Below the pieces are notes generated by a model that was not told the DNA's origin, made no database searches, and saw only the letters and a list, made by a program, of their open reading frames with translations. Shown in pieces: positions 9,199-17,643 of a stretch of 36,070 nucleotides of DNA. The position numbers were made by a program, and so were the translations under genes. Positions within the stretch are counted from its first letter, which is position 1. Every line of letters starts with the position of its first letter. Source of the DNA: an uncultured Clostridia bacterium (GTDB lineage: Bacteria; Bacillota; Clostridia; Christensenellales; CAG-1252); contig CAMPCZ010000005.1 of NCBI GenBank assembly GCA_946648015.1, forward strand, positions 1-36,070. Direction: 5' to 3'.

Positions 9199-9228
9199 AA
9201 AAAAGAGGGGCGTGCGCGCCCCTCTTGC
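9199..9228 (-). terminator. Minus-strand terminator for the 53-aa Cys-rich ORF
   Basis: Minus strand reads AAGAGGGGCG-CGCA-CGCCCCTCTTTTTT directly after the stop codon at 9229. Confidence 0.8.
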
Positions 9229-9390
9229 TTATTTGCCGCAACCGCAGCCGCCGTGACCGAACATCTTGGGCGTATTGCACGAGCCGCAGCACTCCAAAAT
9301 GAGCAGCAAGGGCAAAATGTCGCACAGGTTGTTGCCGCAGCAGCACACGAGCAAAATGATCCAAAGATAATTGTCGCCGAAATTCATCAT
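9229..9390 (-). CDS. 53-aa cysteine-rich hydrophobic microprotein (absent from ORF track)
   Basis: Hand translation MMNFGDNYLWIILLVCCCGNNLCDILPLLLILECCGSCNTPKMFGHGGCGCGK*; SD GGAGGT 9 nt upstream of ATG; own minus-strand terminator. Confidence 0.75.
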   Translation of the reverse strand: MMNFGDNYLWIILLVCCCGNNLCDILPLLLILECCGSCNTPKMFGHGGCGCGK

Positions 9391-9525
9391 AATATGTACC
9401 TCCAAATACGTTTGTATAACGGTTTTGCCGTTCTACTATAGCCTATGCGGGGGGCGGGGCGATTGTTACGCGATGGGCAAAATTTGCCTTGCCGAGGCAA
9501 AAGAAGCGCGTCTTGCCCCTTTTGC

Positions 9526-9555
9526 TTGACAAAGCCGAGCGCGGCTTGCTATTAT
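9526..9555 (+). promoter_or_regulatory. Predicted sigma-A promoter of glyS
   Basis: TTGACA (9526-9531) - 18 nt - TATTAT (9550-9555). Confidence 0.7.
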
Positions 9556-9588
9556 GTTGATATCAAAATATAGAAAAGAGGATTGATT

Positions 9589-10968
9589 ATGTCTAAAGAT
9601 TGTTTGACTATGGACAAATTGGTATCGCATTGCAAAACCGTCGGGTTCGTTTATCCCGGCTCGGACATCTACGGTGGCTTGGCCAACACCTGGGACTACG
9701 GCCCTTTGGGCGTGGAACTCAAAAACAACATCAAGCGTTCGTGGTGGAAGCGTTTTGTGCAAGAGAGCGCCAACACCTATGGTGTGGACGCTGCCATTTT
9801 GATGAACAGCCGCGTGTGGGAGGCCAGCGGCCATACCGCCTCTTTTTCCGACCCCAAGATGGATTGCAAAGAGTGCAAGACCCGCTATCGCGCCGACAAC
9901 CTGATAGAGGAGCATAGCAAAGGCGCCGTCAATCCCGACCTGATGACCAATGAACAAATGGAGGCTTATATCGAGGAGCATCACATCAACTGCCCCCGTT
10001 GCGGCCGCCACAATTGGACGCCCATTCGCCAATTCAATATGATGTTTTCCACCTCGCGCGGCGTTACCGACGAGGGACAGGATCTCATCTATTTGCGCCC
10101 CGAAACCGCACAAGGCGAGTTTGTCAACTTCCTCAACGTACAGCGCACCACGCGCGCCAAAGTGCCCTTTGGCATTGCCCAAATCGGCAAATCCTTCCGC
10201 AACGAGATAACGCCGGGCAACTTCATTTTCCGCACCATCGAATTCGAGCAAATGGAGCACCAATGGTTTTGCCACGCCGCCGACAGCGCCAAGTACTACG
10301 ACGAATACAAACAAAAGGCGTGGGCGTATCTCATCGACTTGGGCTTCGATCCCAACGAGTTGCGTTTCAAGGATCACGACAAGTTGGCCCACTATGCGGC
10401 CGCCGCTTGTGATATTCAATATCTGTTCCCCATCGGTTGGAGCGAGCTGAACGGCGTGCACAACCGCACCGATTACGACCTGTCGCGCCACCAAGAGTAT
10501 AGCGGCAAGAGTATGCAATACCTCGACCCCACCACGGGCGAGCGCTACGTGCCCAGCGTGGTGGAGTACAGCATCGGTTGCGACCGCTTGTTGTTGGCCA
10601 CCCTTTGCGCGGCCTATGACGAGGAGCAGTTGGAGGGTGGCGATACCCGCGTGGTCATGCATTTCCATCCCTATCTCGCCCCCTACAAAGTGGCCGTGCT
10701 GCCTCTGCAAAAGAATTTGGGCGACAAGGCGCGCGAAGTCTATAGTGCGTTGGCCAAGCACTTTATGTGCACCTACGACGAGGCCGGCTCTATAGGCAAG
10801 CGCTATCGCAGGCAGGATCAAATCGGCACGCCTATGTGCGTTACCATCGACTTTGACACCCTTGCCGACGACACCGTAACGGTGCGCGACCGCGACACCA
10901 TGGAGCAGATCCGTCTGCCCATAGCCGATCTGGTGGCCCACGTGGGCGCCAAGGTGGAGTTTTATTGA
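9589..10968 (+). CDS. glyS: Glycyl-tRNA synthetase (single-chain dimeric class II type)
   Basis: SHCKTVGFVYPGSDIYGGLANTWDYGPLGVELKNNIK; FRNEITPGNFIFRTIEFEQMEHQWFC; ATG at 9589 preceded by gagga SD (track start 9583 is an upstream TTG). Confidence 0.95.
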   Translation: MSKDCLTMDKLVSHCKTVGFVYPGSDIYGGLANTWDYGPLGVELKNNIKRSWWKRFVQESANTYGVDAAILMNSRVWEASGHTASFSDPKMDCKECKTRYRADNLIEEHSKGAVNPDLMTNEQMEAYIEEHHINCPRCGRHNWTPIRQFNMMFSTSRGVTDEGQDLIYLRPETAQGEFVNFLNVQRTTRAKVPFGIAQIGKSFRNEITPGNFIFRTIEFEQMEHQWFCHAADSAKYYDEYKQKAWAYLIDLGFDPNELRFKDHDKLAHYAAAACDIQYLFPIGWSELNGVHNRTDYDLSRHQEYSGKSMQYLDPTTGERYVPSVVEYSIGCDRLLLATLCAAYDEEQLEGGDTRVVMHFHPYLAPYKVAVLPLQKNLGDKAREVYSALAKHFMCTYDEAGSIGKRYRRQDQIGTPMCVTIDFDTLADDTVTVRDRDTMEQIRLPIADLVAHVGAKVEFY

Positions 10969-10969
10969 T

Positions 10970-11755
10970 ATGTCCGCCACCGTCTGCGTGCTGGCCAGCG
11001 GCAGCAAAGGCAACTGCACCTATCTTTCCGACGGCAATACCCACTTGCTGATAGACGCGGGTATCTCTTGTCGTCGCGTAGAGGAGGGGCTGTCCAAACT
11101 GGGCCGAACGATCGGCGATATCGACGCCATATTGTTGACGCACGAGCACATAGACCATACCTACGGCTTGGTTACGATAGAGCGGCGTTATCATACCACG
11201 GTGCTGGCCAATCGCGCCACAGCCGCCGGTGTGGACGCCCGTTTGTCTACCCAAATATCGCAGTTTTGCCGACCCGATTTCGACACCGGCTTTCGCGTGG
11301 GCGGCGTCTATATTATGCCGTTTCGCACCATGCACGACGCCGCTTGCTCGGTGGGCTATACCTTCGTGATGGGCGGACATCGCCTGAGTTACGTTACCGA
11401 CCTCGGCGTAGTTACGGACGGCGTGCGCCAAAACGTATCGGGCAGCGAATTGGTCATTTTGGAGTCCAACCACGACCTACAGATGTTGGCCACCGGCTCC
11501 TATCCGCCCGATCTACAGGCGCGCATCCGCTCGGACAAAGGCCATCTCAGCAACGCGCAAAGCGCCGCCTTCGCCGCCGAGTTGGCGGCGACGGGCACCA
11601 AGCACTTTGTGCTGGCGCACCTCAGTGAGGAAAATAACACCCCCGCTCTGGCACTGCAAGCGGCCAAGGAGAGCGTTTTCGCCCGTTTGGGCGTGAATGA
11701 CGTGCTTTGGACGGTCGCTTCGCAAAACGCCGCCTCCGAGGTCATCGAGTTATGA
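10970..11755 (+). CDS. walJ: MBL-fold metallohydrolase, WalJ/YycJ-like
   Basis: VLASGSKGNCTYLSDGNTHLLIDAGISCRRVEEGLSKLG...LLTHEHIDHTYGL; walJ-rlmH neighbourhood. Confidence 0.8.
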   Translation: MSATVCVLASGSKGNCTYLSDGNTHLLIDAGISCRRVEEGLSKLGRTIGDIDAILLTHEHIDHTYGLVTIERRYHTTVLANRATAAGVDARLSTQISQFCRPDFDTGFRVGGVYIMPFRTMHDAACSVGYTFVMGGHRLSYVTDLGVVTDGVRQNVSGSELVILESNHDLQMLATGSYPPDLQARIRSDKGHLSNAQSAAFAAELAATGTKHFVLAHLSEENNTPALALQAAKESVFARLGVNDVLWTVASQNAASEVIEL

Positions 11756-12726
11756 AATCCGCCGTACGGCAAGAGTTTCGTCCCAATACGGCGGGCATCG
11801 TTTTTTGTGTGGCGGTAGCCGCTTCGCTTTTGTTGCAGGTGGTGCTGTTTGCCGCTTTGCCGCACGACACGGCGCAATGGTGCTACACGTTTGCGGCACC
11901 CGTTCTGTATATCGTAGCCACCTTTGTGGGCGGTCTTTTCGACGGCACCGACGTGCCGCGCGCCCTGGGGCTTACGCGTGCGCCCCGCTTGTGGCAGATG
12001 GGTCTTGCCGCGGCGCTTGCTTTGGCGTGCATCTTCGCTTTTTTGCCTTTGGCAGAGGGCGTTTCTTTTCTTTTTGACAAAATGGGCTATCACGGCGGCC
12101 CCAATTATGTGGACTACACGTCCTCGTGGGGCAATATGCTTCTGGGCTTGGTGGTTTTGGCCCTTATGCCCGCCTTGGGCGAGGAGACGCTTTGCCGCGG
12201 CGCGGTGTTTGGCGCGCTCAAACAAAAGGGAACCTATTTCGGCATAGTGTTGTCGGCGTTGTTGTTTGCCTTGTGGCACGGTAGCCCCGTGCAGTTGGTG
12301 CACCAGTTTCTCATCGGCATAGTGATGGCGGTGCTCGTTCATCTCACCCGTACCGTGTGGGTGTCGGTATTGTTTCATTTTTGCAACAACGCCGCCGTCG
12401 TTTTGTACGAATTTGCGTATACGCAGGCGGGGTGGTCGTATACAATACCTTGGTGGGTCTATCTCATTATGTTCGTGGTGGGGTCGGCGATCGTTTCGGT
12501 GTTGCTGGTGGCGTATGCGCGCCTCACTTTGCGCAGCGCTCCCCCCCAAGAGGGCGCTTTGACGTCGGACGACGACAGACCTACGGCACGCTTGCGTCGC
12601 CTTGCGGACGTACACGGCGAATATACGCCCTACGTCAAGGGGCAAGCTATGTGGGGTATGTACGCCGCTTTTGCAGTGGTGGGCGTGCTGTGGATAATCA
12701 ATACCGTATCGGGGTGGATGGCCTAA
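11752..12726 (+). CDS. CPBP family putative intramembrane metalloprotease (copy 1)
   Basis: GEETLCRGAVFGAL (EExxxR), FALWHGSP, LFHFCNNAA motifs; multiple TM segments; ATGA overlap with previous gene. Confidence 0.85.
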   Translation: MKSAVRQEFRPNTAGIVFCVAVAASLLLQVVLFAALPHDTAQWCYTFAAPVLYIVATFVGGLFDGTDVPRALGLTRAPRLWQMGLAAALALACIFAFLPLAEGVSFLFDKMGYHGGPNYVDYTSSWGNMLLGLVVLALMPALGEETLCRGAVFGALKQKGTYFGIVLSALLFALWHGSPVQLVHQFLIGIVMAVLVHLTRTVWVSVLFHFCNNAAVVLYEFAYTQAGWSYTIPWWVYLIMFVVGSAIVSVLLVAYARLTLRSAPPQEGALTSDDDRPTARLRRLADVHGEYTPYVKGQAMWGMYAAFAVVGVLWIINTVSGWMA

Positions 12727-13760
12727 TGAGAAGTATGCGTAGCAAATTGATGATCACCTATTTTTGCAGTATGTTGGCACTCTCCATACTCAATATTTGC
12801 GTGTCTGTCATTCCTACCCGTCTTTCCTCCAACGACGCCGATATGGTGTTTACGTTGCTTAGCCAAATGGTGTGTATGGGGCTGATACCCATCGTGGGCA
12901 CCCTTCTGTCCAAGCCGCGCAAAGGAGAGCCTTTGGCCGTGTATGGCAGCAGGCTTGCGCGCAACTGGCGCTACCATTTGCCCACCACGTCCAAGTCGTG
13001 GCTGGTCGTGGTGCCACTGGCCGTTTCCTTTTACTTTACTACCCAACTGTTGTCTCGTTTCAACGTGCTCGCACTCACCCTCGCGCAGTTCACTTTCCCC
13101 GTGAGCGCCGGCACCATCTATACCAATTTCGGTGATTTGATCAAATGGATCGCGTTGGGCGCTTTGTTGCCCGCCGTTTTCGAGGAACTGACCCACCGTG
13201 GGTTGGTACTGGACGCGTTGTCTGACCGCGGCAACGAGATAGAGAGCGTGGTGTGGTGCGGCCTGCTGTTCGGCGCGATGCACACCAATATTATGCAGTT
13301 CTTCTATGCTTTCATAGGCGGTATGGTGTTCGGTTTTGTGGTCATCAAGACCAACAGTATCTATCCCGCCATGCTGTTGCACTTTTGCAACAACGCCTTT
13401 TCGCACGTGCAAAGCTACGCTTCGCAGCATCCTACGGGCGCGTTTCGGTGGATCGCCGCGCTAGACGACTTTTTTTATGGATCCAACGTCGGGCTTTTGG
13501 TCGGCGCGGTGTTGTTGGTCGCCAACTTCGTGCTGTCGGTATGGCTCTTGTCCACTTTGCAAAAGGTGAGCGGCAAACCGGAGGGCTTGCGCGAAAGGTG
13601 GCTGTTTCGCACCAAAAAGAGCGAGCGCTTTGCGCTTAGTCTGGACGCCTATCGGCCCGCGGGCAGGGCGACTTTGGCCGACAATTTGTTTATGTACGGC
13701 GCGTTCGCCATGTGCTTGGCCATGACCGTGTTTTCTTATGTGTGGGGCGTGATGCGATGA
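12726..13760 (+). CDS. CPBP family putative intramembrane metalloprotease (copy 2)
   Basis: FEELTHRGLVLDAL (EExxxR), GLLFGAMHTNIMQ, LLHFCNNAF motifs; start overlaps upstream stop (TAATG). Confidence 0.85.
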   Translation: MRSMRSKLMITYFCSMLALSILNICVSVIPTRLSSNDADMVFTLLSQMVCMGLIPIVGTLLSKPRKGEPLAVYGSRLARNWRYHLPTTSKSWLVVVPLAVSFYFTTQLLSRFNVLALTLAQFTFPVSAGTIYTNFGDLIKWIALGALLPAVFEELTHRGLVLDALSDRGNEIESVVWCGLLFGAMHTNIMQFFYAFIGGMVFGFVVIKTNSIYPAMLLHFCNNAFSHVQSYASQHPTGAFRWIAALDDFFYGSNVGLLVGAVLLVANFVLSVWLLSTLQKVSGKPEGLRERWLFRTKKSERFALSLDAYRPAGRATLADNLFMYGAFAMCLAMTVFSYVWGVMR

Positions 13761-14224
13761 ACGTCTACGTCGTTGCCGTCGGCAAACTCAAAGAACAGTA
13801 TTGGCGCGACGCCATTGCCGAATACCAAAAGCGTTTGTCGCGCTATTGCCGCTTGGAGATAGTGGAAGTGGCCGAGAGCAAAAACACCTCGCGCGCCGCC
13901 AAGGATATAGCCAAAGCGCGCGACGAAGAGGCCGCCCGATTGCTGGCCGCCGTTCGCGGCAAGTGCGTCGTGTTGGATATGGGGGGCAAAGAGGCCTCCA
14001 GCGAAGACTTGGGTCAGTTGGTCAAGGAGGCGCAAGATAGGGGCGAGAGCCTCACCTTCGTCATAGGCGGATCGGACGGCTTGGGCAGGGCAGTGCTGGA
14101 GCGCGCCGACGTGTCGGTGCGTTTCGGACGCATCACCTTTCCGCACCAGTTGTGCCGCGTGGTTTTGACGGAACAGATCTATCGTGCTTTTTGCATCGCG
14201 TCGGGCACACCCTACCACAAGTAA
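13757..14224 (+). CDS. rlmH: 23S rRNA (pseudouridine1915-N3)-methyltransferase RlmH
   Basis: MNVYVVAVGKLKEQYW...EYQKRLSRYC; FVIGGSDGLG; C-terminal GTPYHK*. Confidence 0.95.
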   Translation: MNVYVVAVGKLKEQYWRDAIAEYQKRLSRYCRLEIVEVAESKNTSRAAKDIAKARDEEAARLLAAVRGKCVVLDMGGKEASSEDLGQLVKEAQDRGESLTFVIGGSDGLGRAVLERADVSVRFGRITFPHQLCRVVLTEQIYRAFCIASGTPYHK

Positions 14225-14898
14225 TCGTAGAGTAGGTGGTACAGTCCCGCCCAACAGGCGGCGTCGGCCGCGTCCAATCGCACGTCGCGGTGCGTGCTTA
14301 TTTCCCGTATGCCGAGTAGCGTATGTAGCCACACTGTGAGTTCCGCCGTCAGGCGGTTTTTTTGTGCCTCGGTGCCCACTCGATAGGCCTCGCCGAAGCT
14401 GAGCCGCTTGCCTTGCCACATAGGGGAGGGTAGCGACGACAGGTCTATGGGTTCGCCTGCCGCTCTATATAGGTGCAGATCGTCGTGTAGGTAGGCCTCG
14501 CCGCCATGGCAGGCCAGGTAGCAGGCCACCCCTTTGGGATAGGCGACCCGGTGCGCATTCGCCCACGGACATTCCCCTATCGCGTAGAGTGGGTCAAGGC
14601 CTTCGGCGGGCAAGTCTACGGCGGTTATTTCTCCTTGTAGCGATATGCTTTTGACCACTACGCCTTGGGGCGTGCTTTGCGCACCGTATAGCACGCGGCG
14701 GCTTGCCTCGATGCGTGCGTGCGGTTTGCCGCCACGGGGTGCCGCCCGAGCGCTCAGGTCTATCCAGCCCGCTTTGGCCAACGCGTCCACCGCGGATAAC
14801 ACCGTGCTCATGCTCAAACCGCTGTGTTGCTTAACGCACAGCTTGGTGCAGGGCTGGTGGCGGATGATGGTGCGCAAAACGAGGGCATGGCAGTTCAT
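14212..14898 (-). CDS. Winged-helix protein with short degenerate ROK-like domain (228 aa)
   Basis: MNCHALVLRTIIRHQPCTKLCVKQHSGLSMSTVLSAVDALAKAGWI (wHTH) followed by PRGGKPHARIE...VVVKSISLQGEI resembling the start of ROK domains; extended minus-strand track start probably not used. Confidence 0.55.
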   Translation of the reverse strand: MNCHALVLRTIIRHQPCTKLCVKQHSGLSMSTVLSAVDALAKAGWIDLSARAAPRGGKPHARIEASRRVLYGAQSTPQGVVVKSISLQGEITAVDLPAEGLDPLYAIGECPWANAHRVAYPKGVACYLACHGGEAYLHDDLHLYRAAGEPIDLSSLPSPMWQGKRLSFGEAYRVGTEAQKNRLTAELTVWLHTLLGIREISTHRDVRLDAADAACWAGLYHLLYDYLW

Positions 14899-14991
14899 TG
14901 CCTTATTGTAGCGCCAAGCGTTGCACGCATTTGGCACAAAAAGGGCGAAAGGGGCGAAAAATTGCCGATTTTGCTGCCTATTTGTACCTAT

Positions 14992-15010
14992 ATATGCTAT
15001 AATGTGGGCA
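14992..15010 (+). promoter_or_regulatory. Extended -10 promoter abutting the ATG of the FAD protein (candidate leaderless mRNA)
   Basis: TATATGCTATAAT, -10 at 14998-15003, ATG at 15010; no SD. Confidence 0.55.
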
Positions 15011-16545
15011 TGGAAATCGTTAGCAATCTGACTATGCCGCTGGATGCAAACCAAGCGGCCGTACGCTCCGCCGCTTGCCATCGCTTGGGCTGGAAGGTGG
15101 GGCAGGTGCGCACCTTTGTGGTGTTGCGCCGTAGCGTTGACGCGCGCCGTATGCCCGTCAAATGGGTGTATACGGTGGGTTTATCGCGCGAGGTCGAGGC
15201 AGTGCCTTGCTATGCGCCCCGTGCGGCGCGCCCGCCGGAAATGCGCCCCGTTGTGGTGGGGTTTGGCCCTGCCGGCATGATGTGCGCTTTGTCTTTGGCC
15301 GAGTCGGGGTTGCGCCCCATCGTGCTGGAGCGCGGCGGCGACGTGGATACCCGCACCCAAAAAGTGCGCGATTTTTGGCAAAACGGCGTGTTGGACGAGC
15401 AGTGTAACGTGCAATTCGGCGAGGGTGGCGCCGGCGCCTTTTCGGACGGCAAACTCAATACCGGCACGGGCGACAAATGGATGCAACGCTACGTTTTGGA
15501 GACCTTCGTGCGCTATGGCGCCGATCCCTCTATCCTCTATGAAGCCAAACCCCACGTAGGCACCGACAAGTTGGTGGGTGTGGTGCGGGGCATACGCGAG
15601 CGCATACGTTCGCTGGGCGGCGAAGTGCATTGCAACGAGCCCGTGGTGGATATCGTCTCGTCGGCGGAGGGCGCGGTGCTTACTACGCCCGCGGCGCGCT
15701 ATACGACCCGCCACGCGGTGCTTGCCATAGGCCACAGCGCCCGCGATACCTACCGCTTGTTGCATAGCCGAGGCTACCTCATGGAATGCAAGGCGTTTGC
15801 GGTGGGATTGCGCGTGGAGCATTTGCAGGAGGACGTCAGTCGCGCGCTGTACAAAGAAGCATACGGACACCCATTGCTGCCGCCCGCCGACTACAAGCTG
15901 GTGTCGCACACCCCCTATGGCGGCGTGTATACCTTTTGTATGTGCCCCGGCGGCTACGTCGTGGCGTCTTCGGCCGAACGCGAAACGGTGGTCACCAACG
16001 GTATGAGCTATTCGGGACGCGACGGCGTCAATGCCAATGCGGCGGTGTTGGTGGGCGTTACGGCGGACGATTTGGCAGGCCGGCTATTCGGCGGCGTGGC
16101 TTTGCAGGAACAGTTGGAACGCTCGGCCTATCGCTTGGGCGGCGGCGACTATCGCGCGCCGGCGCAACGACTGGGCGACTTTGTGGCGGGGCGGCAAACC
16201 GTGGCTTTCGGCAAAGTGTCTCCTACCTATATGCCCGGCGTTACACCCGCCAGGCTCGACCAAAATCTGCCCTTTGCCCTGGCGCCGGCCATTCGGCACG
16301 CGTTTGGCGATTTCGGCCGAAAAATACGCGGGTTCGACGACGAGGACGCCGTGCTTACCGGCTTTGAAACGCGGTCGAGCGCACCTTTGCGCGTGTTGCG
16401 CGGCGACGACTATCGCGCGCCTACCGACCCGTGCGTCTATCCTTGCGGCGAGGGTTGCGGCTATGCGGGCGGCATCATGTCTGCGGCGACCGACGGGCTG
16501 AAAGTGGCCGAGGCCATAGCCTTGGACAACGGTGCGGAGGCATAA
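15010..16545 (+). CDS. FAD-dependent dehydrogenase, COG2509-like
   Basis: VVVGFGPAGMMCALSLAESGLRPIVLERGGDVDTRT; QFGEGGAGAFSDGKLNTGTGD; CGEGCGYAGGIMSAATDGLKVAEAI. Confidence 0.88.
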   Translation: MEIVSNLTMPLDANQAAVRSAACHRLGWKVGQVRTFVVLRRSVDARRMPVKWVYTVGLSREVEAVPCYAPRAARPPEMRPVVVGFGPAGMMCALSLAESGLRPIVLERGGDVDTRTQKVRDFWQNGVLDEQCNVQFGEGGAGAFSDGKLNTGTGDKWMQRYVLETFVRYGADPSILYEAKPHVGTDKLVGVVRGIRERIRSLGGEVHCNEPVVDIVSSAEGAVLTTPAARYTTRHAVLAIGHSARDTYRLLHSRGYLMECKAFAVGLRVEHLQEDVSRALYKEAYGHPLLPPADYKLVSHTPYGGVYTFCMCPGGYVVASSAERETVVTNGMSYSGRDGVNANAAVLVGVTADDLAGRLFGGVALQEQLERSAYRLGGGDYRAPAQRLGDFVAGRQTVAFGKVSPTYMPGVTPARLDQNLPFALAPAIRHAFGDFGRKIRGFDDEDAVLTGFETRSSAPLRVLRGDDYRAPTDPCVYPCGEGCGYAGGIMSAATDGLKVAEAIALDNGAEA

Positions 16546-16566
16546 AAAAAGCGCCCTGATGGGGCG
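16546..16566 (-). terminator. Minus-strand terminator downstream of the 87-aa gene
   Basis: Minus strand reads AGCGCCCC-atc-AGGGCGCTTTTTTT. Confidence 0.8.
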
Positions 16567-16830
16567 CTATACGTCATAATCGACGTTTTCTATGGTGAAT
16601 TTGGTAAAATCGACGGGTTCGATAAAATCGCGCGGCTTGTATTCCACAATGTTGAATCGGCGCAGATGGTTGAAGTGCATTGCCAAGGATACGGGGGTGG
16701 ATAAGTCGAGCCTTTGGCAGATCTCCACCAAAAAAGCCTCGTACTCCTCCCGCGTGAGGGGTGCGGCATTGCGCGCTATGATGTTGGCTCTAAGGTGTTC
16801 GCCATCTACGATTTTGGCCCACAATTTCAT
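16567..16830 (-). CDS. Uncharacterised 87-aa protein
   Basis: Own consensus promoter, SD GGAGG and terminator on minus strand; MKLWAKIVDGEHLRANIIARNAAPLTREEYEAFLVEICQRLD... Confidence 0.8.
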   Translation of the reverse strand: MKLWAKIVDGEHLRANIIARNAAPLTREEYEAFLVEICQRLDLSTPVSLAMHFNHLRRFNIVEYKPRDFIEPVDFTKFTIENVDYDV

Positions 16831-16872
16831 GCCGTTTTTCCTCCGCTACGGGCGTTGTCCCACCGTTAGTCT

Positions 16873-16901
16873 ATTATAAAACGGACGGCGGCGCTTGTCA
16901 A
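16873..16901 (-). promoter_or_regulatory. Perfect consensus sigma-A promoter for the 87-aa gene
   Basis: Minus strand TTGACA (16901-16896) - 17 nt - TATAAT (16878-16873). Confidence 0.85.
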
Positions 16902-16964
16902 CGGCAAAAATGGGCAAAGGGATTGCTTTACGCGTGTATTTGTGCTACAATAATGGAGCGAGGT

Positions 16965-17582
16965 ATGACAATGAAAGGCAAGTTTATCGTATTCGAGGGT
17001 ATCGACGGCAGCGGCAAATCGAGCCACGCGCGCATCTTGGCCGAGCGTATGCAACGCGAGGGCGTCGCCGTGTATCGTACGGCCGAGCCGACCGACGGCC
17101 CCATAGGCACCCTTTTGCGGCGCTACCTCAAGGGGGAGTTGCGGGCCGATGAGCGAGCCATTGCCACCTTGTTTTTGGCCGATAGACTCGACCACATTTC
17201 GGCCCCGGGCGGGCTTGAGGAAACCTTGCTTGCGGGCGTCAACGTCGTGTGCGACCGCTACTTGTACAGTTCGGTGGCCTACAACTGCGCCTCGGAGGGG
17301 GTGGATTGGGTGGCCGAACTCAATCGCACGGCACACCATAGGCTGCGCCCCGACTTGGTGGTGTATTTGGATCTGCCGGTCGGCGTGATGGAACAACGAT
17401 TGCAAAATCGCAATTTCAAGGAGATCTACGAGACCGTCGCCTACCAAACTCGTGTGCGTGAGCGCTATCTCGAGGCGTTCGACCTGTTTGGCGACAACGT
17501 GGCCATGATCGATTGCAACCGAGCCAAGGCCGAGGTGGCAGAGGACGTGTGGCACGCCGTGCAACGCGTGTTGGCGCAATAA
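16965..17582 (+). CDS. tmk: Thymidylate kinase
   Basis: KGKFIVFEGIDGSGKSSHARILAERM; DRYLYSSVAYN; TGTGCTACAAT extended -10 just upstream; start 16965 or 16971. Confidence 0.95.
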   Translation: MTMKGKFIVFEGIDGSGKSSHARILAERMQREGVAVYRTAEPTDGPIGTLLRRYLKGELRADERAIATLFLADRLDHISAPGGLEETLLAGVNVVCDRYLYSSVAYNCASEGVDWVAELNRTAHHRLRPDLVVYLDLPVGVMEQRLQNRNFKEIYETVAYQTRVRERYLEAFDLFGDNVAMIDCNRAKAEVAEDVWHAVQRVLAQ

Positions 17583-17643
17583 GCATAAGCGACCGCGTGC
17601 CGTGGAGGCGGCGAGGCGGTCGGCAGATAATGGAGGAAATGTT

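Noticed and set aside
9476-9510. TTTGCCT-tgccg-AGGCAAA hairpin upstream of glyS as a terminator
   Set aside because: No T run on the plus strand and no minus-strand gene ending there; significance unclear.
9466-11019. 517-aa minus-strand ORF antisense to glyS
   Set aside because: Shadow of the conserved glyS coding strand; no SD or family features.
12357-12725. N-terminal extension of the second CPBP ORF
   Set aside because: Arg/Gly-rich out-of-frame translation of the first CPBP gene; real start at 12726.
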